DNA of 64,000 bases from Desarmillaria ectypa (Eukaryota; Basidiomycota; Agaricomycetes; Agaricales; Physalacriaceae), in assembly GCA_030407005.1 (NCBI GenBank), contig JAUDYN010000004.1:1054001-1118000 (forward strand), read 5' to 3'. This document shows positions 58,680-64,000 of the stretch, piece after piece. Numbering within the stretch: position 1 is the first letter of the stretch; each line of letters opens with the position of its first letter. The translations under genes and the position numbers were made by a program. Below the pieces are notes generated by a model that worked only from the letters and a program-made list of their open reading frames with translations, made no database searches and had not been told where the DNA came from.

Positions 58680-60590
58680 ATGACCCATCACATATCCCGC
58701 ACTCAGACACGGTCGACTGACCAAGTTTCCGAAAAGACTGTCGGCGAGACTCCTACAGGGAAAGCCAAAACAGAAAAGAACGATGGTTTATCCATAGGTA
58801 CTGAGGGAGATTTTCCTGATGGCGGGTTAAGGGCTTGGTTAGTTATTGTGGGAGTGAGTGAAGTCGCCGTTTTCTCTTCAAGATCTTTCGACACTACCGA
58901 CTTGGGTGAATATACAGACTATGTGCAGCACGTTCTCGACGTGAGCGCCAGTAGCGATATGATCACCCTCTCGGCGAGCTGACCTAGTGATCCTAGATTT
59001 GGGTTCATCAACGCGTGGGGGGTGAGCTTCTTTATCATCTGCTATTTTAAATGATACTGAGACCTCAACAGGTTTTTCAAGCATATTACGAAGAAACTTT
59101 ATTAAATGACTCTGATCCTTCCACTATGTGAGTCTTCCTCTTACTATTTGGTCGTCGCTGACCTTCTCAGTGCATGGATTGGCTCCGTTCAGGTACCCTC
59201 TCGATCCATCTCTATTTTAGTAGTGTACTGATGATACTTATCTAACCAACAGTACGCGCTCGTTTTCATGCCGGGCCTTGTCACAGGCAGAATGTTTGAT
59301 ATCGGACGCTTCAAGGTGCCGTTTATGCTAGCGAGCATCCTGCTCGTCGTGGCAACGTTTCTTGTCGCCGAGTGTTCGCAGTACTGGCATTTCCTACTCT
59401 GCCAGGGCTTCGCTGTCGGGGTTTGTCCTACCCGGGTTTGATTCTCCCACCGCATAACTCATCTTTCCCAGATTGCTTGTGGGGCAATATTTGGTCCAAG
59501 TATCGGTATTGTCGGGCATTGGTTCCGACGCCGACGAGGGATTGCTATGGGTCTGATGGCCACTGGCGCGTCGATCGGTGGCACCGTGTTCCCAATAGCT
59601 GCGCAAAGGCTTATCAATTCCGTAGGGTCCGTATCTATTTCTTTGTACTGCAGCTCTTCTCAGTTCTGTCCAGATTTCCATGGACGATGCGAATCATCGG
59701 CGTCGTCCTCGTAGCAGGTTTGGGTATCGCCAACTTGACAATGAAACGCAGGCTTCCCCCTGTGAATTCGCCTGGAGGTATGCTGAATCTAAGAGCGTTC
59801 AAGAGTGCACCGTATGCAATTTGGTGTCTGTCGACTTTCATTGCGTTTCTGGGACTGTATACAGGTCTGTATGTTCTCTCAATTATACCGCTCATTCATA
59901 AATTTATGCTTGTAAATAGTTTTGACTTACATCAGCGTCAGCGCCACCTCATACGGTGTCTCCCCCGACGTCGCAATTTATCTCGTCTCTATCGCTAATG
60001 CCAGCTCGGGTATCGGACGAATAGTAGCTGGGATATGTGTTGATCGACTAGGCACCCAACCGTTCAATCCGTAAATCAGAACTGGTTCTTAACACTTTTA
60101 CAGGTGCCTTGAACTATTTTGGGCCCATGACGATCATTGCGGGTGCTCTCACCTATGTGTGGCCATTCGCACGGAACCTAGCTTCCTTGATTGCCGTCGC
60201 AGTGATTTATGGGTACGGTCGTCTCCCGGGTTTTGACTTGAGTAACGCTGAAGGAATTGTAGTTTCTCTAGCGGAGCATATATCTCCTCGTTCCTCATCC
60301 CGATGATTGAGCTAGGCGAGATAAGCGACGTTGGCCGACGGACGGGTATGACGTTCTCCATAGCAGCATTTGGAGCCGTTGCGGGTCCGCCAATCTCTGG
60401 AGCTATCAATACAGCGACGGGAGGCTTTGAGGCTATGGGGTATTATGCAGGTATGAGAACCAGAGTGATTCGGTACACAAGAGTTTTGTGCTAATACTTG
60501 GTGCTAACAGGCAGTGCTGTCATGCTCGCGGTTATACTGATGTACGTCGTCCGGTATCTCGTTGTTGGAACGTTTAGAGGAAGATTTTGA
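58680..60590 (+). CDS. MFS monocarboxylate-type transporter, copy 1
   Basis: Plasma-membrane permease of the major facilitator superfamily, monocarboxylate porter type (as in yeast Mch proteins). ATG 58680-58682 opens a polar cytoplasmic N-terminus, then the family motif FPDGGLRAWLVIVG. Exon 2 is 23 nt (TMCSTFST), followed by FGFINAWGVFQAYYEETLL, AWIGSVQ (22-nt exon), YALVFMPGLVTGRMFDIGRF, GPSIGIVGHWFRRRRGIAMG, LMATGASIGGTVFPI, TMKRRLPPV, LVSIANASSGIGRIVAGICV and FSIAAFGAVAGPPISGAIN. It ends VVGTFRGRF with a stop at 60588-60590. Twelve membrane segments are plausible. It has a tail-to-tail paralogue at 61294-63223. The substrate is unknown. Confidence 0.85.
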
Positions 60591-60703
60591 GCGTAGTTTA
60601 CTGCGACAATTACTAGACTTGACTTACACATATATACAGCTCTCTTGCTTACTTGCAAACTCTGTAAGGGTGGAAAGCCACGATACTTCCGCACTGATTT
60701 TGA

Positions 60704-61090
60704 CGCCTGCGTCAAGTTCAACGACGACTGGAGCCGCCGGCCAGTGAGGCAGCACGTCAGGCGGGCATAGCTTTTGCCGAGCAGTTCGACGGATGGTGGC
60801 TTCCCAAGTCATTGCGTTTCGTTGGGCACGCGGTATTTTATTCGCTATTTTCGGATGGGGCGTTTGGGTATTTTGGACTAGGGCCAAGGAATGAGGTGGC
60901 GGTGTTTTTGTTCAAGGAGGCACCTTGGCTGGCCTTCACGATCAATGCGTTGATGTCTGATCCAAAGGTTGGCTTGTATAAAAGGAGGGAAGGGTTACCG
61001 CTACTGCGGTCGTCTATTAGAAACTATGTCATGGGCGCTGCCTGGGTAGTCCTTGCCGTGATCACAAATTACTACTTGGACAAGATATAG
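60704..61090 (+). other. unidentified coding-like segment between the two MFS genes
   Basis: 128 open codons to a stop at 61088-61090, reading QAGIAFAEQFDGWWLPKSL, RFVGHAVFYSLFSDGAFGYF, GLGPRNEVAVFLFKEAPWLA and RSSIRNYVMGAAWVVLAVI, with a hydrophobic end. The composition looks like protein, but there is no ATG near its start. It could be the last exon of a lost gene, a downstream exon of the MFS locus by alternative splicing, or chance. No family is recognised. Confidence 0.3.
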
Positions 61091-61293
61091 TCGGGAACAT
61101 CACTGCGGAAGTACGGATTATCTTGTCAATTTCGGTCGACGGCACCATATTGGAGGTTCGTATTGAGGAACTCGGGTGGACTTCTGTGTAGTTGATTCAG
61201 ATGTATTTTCAACGTGACGGCAGCCCCGAGTTGGTTTCTAAGAAGCTGTATGTTTGTAAATCATCCAAGTTTAATTATTGCCGTAAGCTAAGC

Positions 61294-63223
61294 TCAAAAT
61301 CTTCCTCTGGACGTTTTGACAATGAGATGGCGGGCGACGTACATCACTATCACCGCGAGCGTGATAGCAGTGCCTACTAGAACTATTAGCACAAAATCCT
61401 CTCAGACTAAAGAACTGTGGTTCTCATACCCGCATAATACCCCATAGCCTCAAATCCCCCCGTCGCTGTATTAATGGCCCCAGAGATCGGCGGACCCGCA
61501 ACGGCCCCGAGGGCAGCTATCGACATCGTCATTCCCGTGCGTCGTCCAAAGTCGCTAATCTCGCCTAGCTCGAAGACCGGGATGAGGAACGAGGAGACGT
61601 ATGCTCCGCTAGAGAACCTGCTCGTGCTTGAGCATCGACTAAGTGCTTAGAACTGGGAGATAACGTACCCGTAAATAACCGCGATGACGACCATAGAAGC
61701 CAGGGTCCGCGCGAATGGCCATGCATAGGTAAGGGCGCCTGCTATGATTGTCATGGGCCCGAAGAAATCCAAGGCACCTGCAAATGAATGAGAAACCGTA
61801 TCCAACGAAATAATGAAATGGTAGAAGTACTGAATCGATCGGCGCAAATCCCTGCTACAATTCTTCCAATTCCTGAGCTGGCATTAACGATAGAGACAAG
61901 GTAGAACGCAACATCGGGTGAAACGCCATAAGCCGTGGCGCTGACACTGATATAAGTCAAAACTATTAGGAACGCAGGCGTCAGAGGGGCCAGTTGTGAT
62001 GAACGATAAATATAGCAATCGCACCTGTATATATCCCCAGAAATGCGGTGAAAGTAGAGAGACACCAAAGAGTATATGGCGCATTTATGAATGCTTTCAG
62101 GTTGAGAATCCCTCCTGATGAATTTGCAGGGGGAAGACGGCGTCTCATCGTCAGGTTGGCAATACCCATGCTGAAGATGAGGATGAAGGCAATGACTCGC
62201 ATCGTCCACGCGAATCTTCCAGGAAATTCTCTGAGTGATCTGATATGCGAAGGGAACGTACGCACCCTATATCATTTATGAGCTTATGGGCAACTATTGG
62301 GAACACTGCACTCCCAATCGACGCTCCAGCAGTCGTCAAACCCAGGGCGATCCCTCGTCGTCGTCGGAACCAATGCCCGACGATACCTATAACACAACTA
62401 AATATCGTCCCACAAGCCAGCTAAGAATCGGGTCTTCCATCAAAGAGTGAAGGGCGAATGTGGATGTGGATGGAAACAAACCCCGATAGCGAAGCCCTGG
62501 CAAAGCAGGAAATGCCAGTACTGGGAACACTCAGCAATGAGGAAGGTTGATATGACTAGCAGGATAGTCGCGAGTATGAATGGGACTCTGAAGTACCCAA
62601 TATCGAATATGTGGCCTACTATTAGACCTGGCATGAAGATGAGAGCGTACTGTTCCATTATATCAGTACCAGCGTATTGCAGAGATGGGCAACAAAGGAT
62701 ACCTGAATAGAGCCGATCCATGCACTAAACAAGAGATTGACAAATGCCTTTGAAAGTTGATTGAAAGAGGACTCACATGGCGGAAGGGTCAGAGTCCTTC
62801 AACAAGGTCTCTTCGTAATATTCTTGGAATACCTATTGAATCTGAGTTCCAGGAACCTTTCGACGATCGAAGAAGTGCACTGACCCCCCACGCATTCACG
62901 AAACCGACCCTAGGGTTGTGGAAACTAAGTCAGCCGAGCCAAGATGCTGTGGTTGGCGCTCACGTTGCGAAGGTGCTGCACATGGTCTGGAAAATGACAA
63001 GCGGTCACGGTCAAATTAGGTAGGCGTCTGTCTTATAACGCACCCCTCCGACAATCAACCAAGCTCTCAATCCACCATCTGGAAAATCTTCCAGGTCTGT
63101 GCATGTCTTAACAGAATCACTGTCATATTCAGTTTTGTCCTCCCTTATAGTCGTCTCCCTGATAGTATTGTCAGATATTTCGTCGGTCGATTGTGTTTGG
63201 ATGGGGGTTGTGTAGTGGTCCAT
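61294..63223 (-). CDS. MFS monocarboxylate-type transporter, copy 2
   Basis: Paralogue of copy 1 on the opposite strand. ATG 63221-63223 opens MDHYTTPIQTQSTDEISDNT, then DFPDGGLRAWLIVGG, the short exon TMCSTFAT, VGFVNAWGVFQ, LIFMPGLIVGHIFDIGYFRV, ILLVISTFLIAECSQYWHFL, a GASIGSAVFPIVAHKLINDI segment, TMRRRLPPANSSGGILNLKA, YLVSIVNASSGIGRIVAGIC and the end VKTSRGRF with a stop at 61294-61296. Intron positions match copy 1, including the 23-nt second exon, and the protein is clearly similar throughout. Both copies look intact, so this is a duplication followed by divergence and not a recent event. Confidence 0.82.
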
Positions 63224-64000
63224 GGCGGGAGGAGAAGCAACGACCCATTTTTTATATATGACGCGATTGTCCCCAATATACTCACATTTGCACTAGTCTG
63301 CCTGCCAGCAGTGCAAGTGACGACGTTTTCGTTGAAGGATGATAATGCTTGATCGATTCGTAGAACGAAGGGCGCAATCGACTTCGTACGGATGGGAACA
63401 TGGGGATATGGCGGTATCCACTGCGGCTACTGGCCGGTTGATTCGTGGTAAGAACTTGCAGTTCTCATGGAGGCAAAAATGGAAGTCGATGTATCCAGGA
63501 TGGCAGGGGGCATTTCCCCCAATAGACGTAAATTTGTTTCAATGTCTTGAAAGAGGTACCGGTCCCGAGGAAGAGTTGACTGGCTCGACAATCCCACTTC
63601 AACGGGGAGCACGATAATTATCTGTTTCATTTTAACGCCTCAGCTGGATAAAGAGCGCATAGACTGGGAGCTGAAATACATCTAGGTGTCTCTGGGACCG
63701 TTTTGAATGACGGATGGAACATCGTATTTGAAGCATGCGTAATAGATACACGCGGATCTGATCAAGCTGGGCTCAGCGCCGTTCAAGGTGGTGATGCACA
63801 AAATCATTGTTCGAGGTTGACAGCGACTCTAGTGCACCATGCGTCAATGTACGTGGTACGTTATTCATGCTTGGATCAGCGCTTGTAGGAATCAATAAGC
63901 TGCCTGGGAATTAATTTGAGGGGAATGAAGTGGACCTAAATGGTATAGACTCCCATAGCCAACCGATAGCAAAAAACAAAAAAAAAGCTAGTACAGCATA
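63224..64000. other. right end of window, no supported gene
   Basis: Upstream side of MFS copy 2. Short frames on both strands (for example 63339-63617) show no recognised motif. Confidence 0.35.

Noticed and set aside
63339..63617. 92-codon plus-strand frame near the right end
   Set aside because: No family motif; sits in the MFS copy 2 promoter region.
1..64000. tRNA, rRNA, CRISPR, bacterial operon signals and LTR ends
   Set aside because: Looked for B-box-like sequence, direct repeats with spacers, and paired LTR-like ends; none found. The gene structure is eukaryotic throughout.

Overview
This window is nuclear DNA from a filamentous basidiomycete, most likely an Agaricomycete. The evidence is dense genes on both strands, many introns of about 40-65 nt per gene, several very short exons, remnants of class I hydrophobin genes, and fungal or basidiomycete forms of known proteins (IMP3, MED13, an LDB-family adaptor, a DUF2433-RRM protein, a BIG1-like ER protein). 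I saw no bacterial, viral, tRNA or rRNA genes and no recognisable transposon. Exon structures were read by eye from splice signals and from family conservation.

Layout. 1-2578 (minus): ICP55-type mitochondrial aminopeptidase, cut by the window edge, then the complete snoRNP protein IMP3. 3050-6180 (plus): LIM-domain-binding protein. 6581-9701 (minus): PNUTS-like protein with a TFIIS N-terminal domain, PP1-docking motif and CCCH finger. 10098-12213 (plus): HMG-box protein and a WW-domain protein. 12214-14118: no gene, but old diverged repeats. 14119-15553 (minus): GT8-like glycosyltransferase. 15554-18985: 3.4 kb holding three broken hydrophobin copies. 18986-21274 (minus): 4-coumarate-CoA-ligase-like enzyme. 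23438-33813 (plus): CCT3, a Q/P/H-rich protein with half a WW domain, RAD16, and a vWA protein. 33883-46053 (minus): gamma-tubulin-complex protein, DUF2433-RRM protein, MED13. 46754-48811 (minus): MYND-finger protein and a BIG1/VOA1-like ER protein. 49050-53181 (plus): branched/short-chain acyl-CoA dehydrogenase and LIS1/PAC1. 53465-56402 (minus): a basidiomycete hypothetical, an F-box/LRR protein and a small tail-anchored protein. 58680-63223: two paralogous MFS monocarboxylate-type transporters in tail-to-tail inverted arrangement.

Most intact genes are housekeeping genes (transcription: MED13, PNUTS, LDB; DNA repair: RAD16; microtubules: GCP, LIS1; folding: CCT3; ribosome assembly: IMP3). 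They form no single pathway and look like ordinary conserved fungal gene order. The accessory parts are the hydrophobin graveyard, the decayed repeats at 12-14 kb and the MFS inverted pair. The splicing pattern is also notable: four introns are best explained as GC-AG, and coding exons as short as 7, 9, 10 and 12 nt are needed to keep conserved domains intact. I did not find a clear new biological system.
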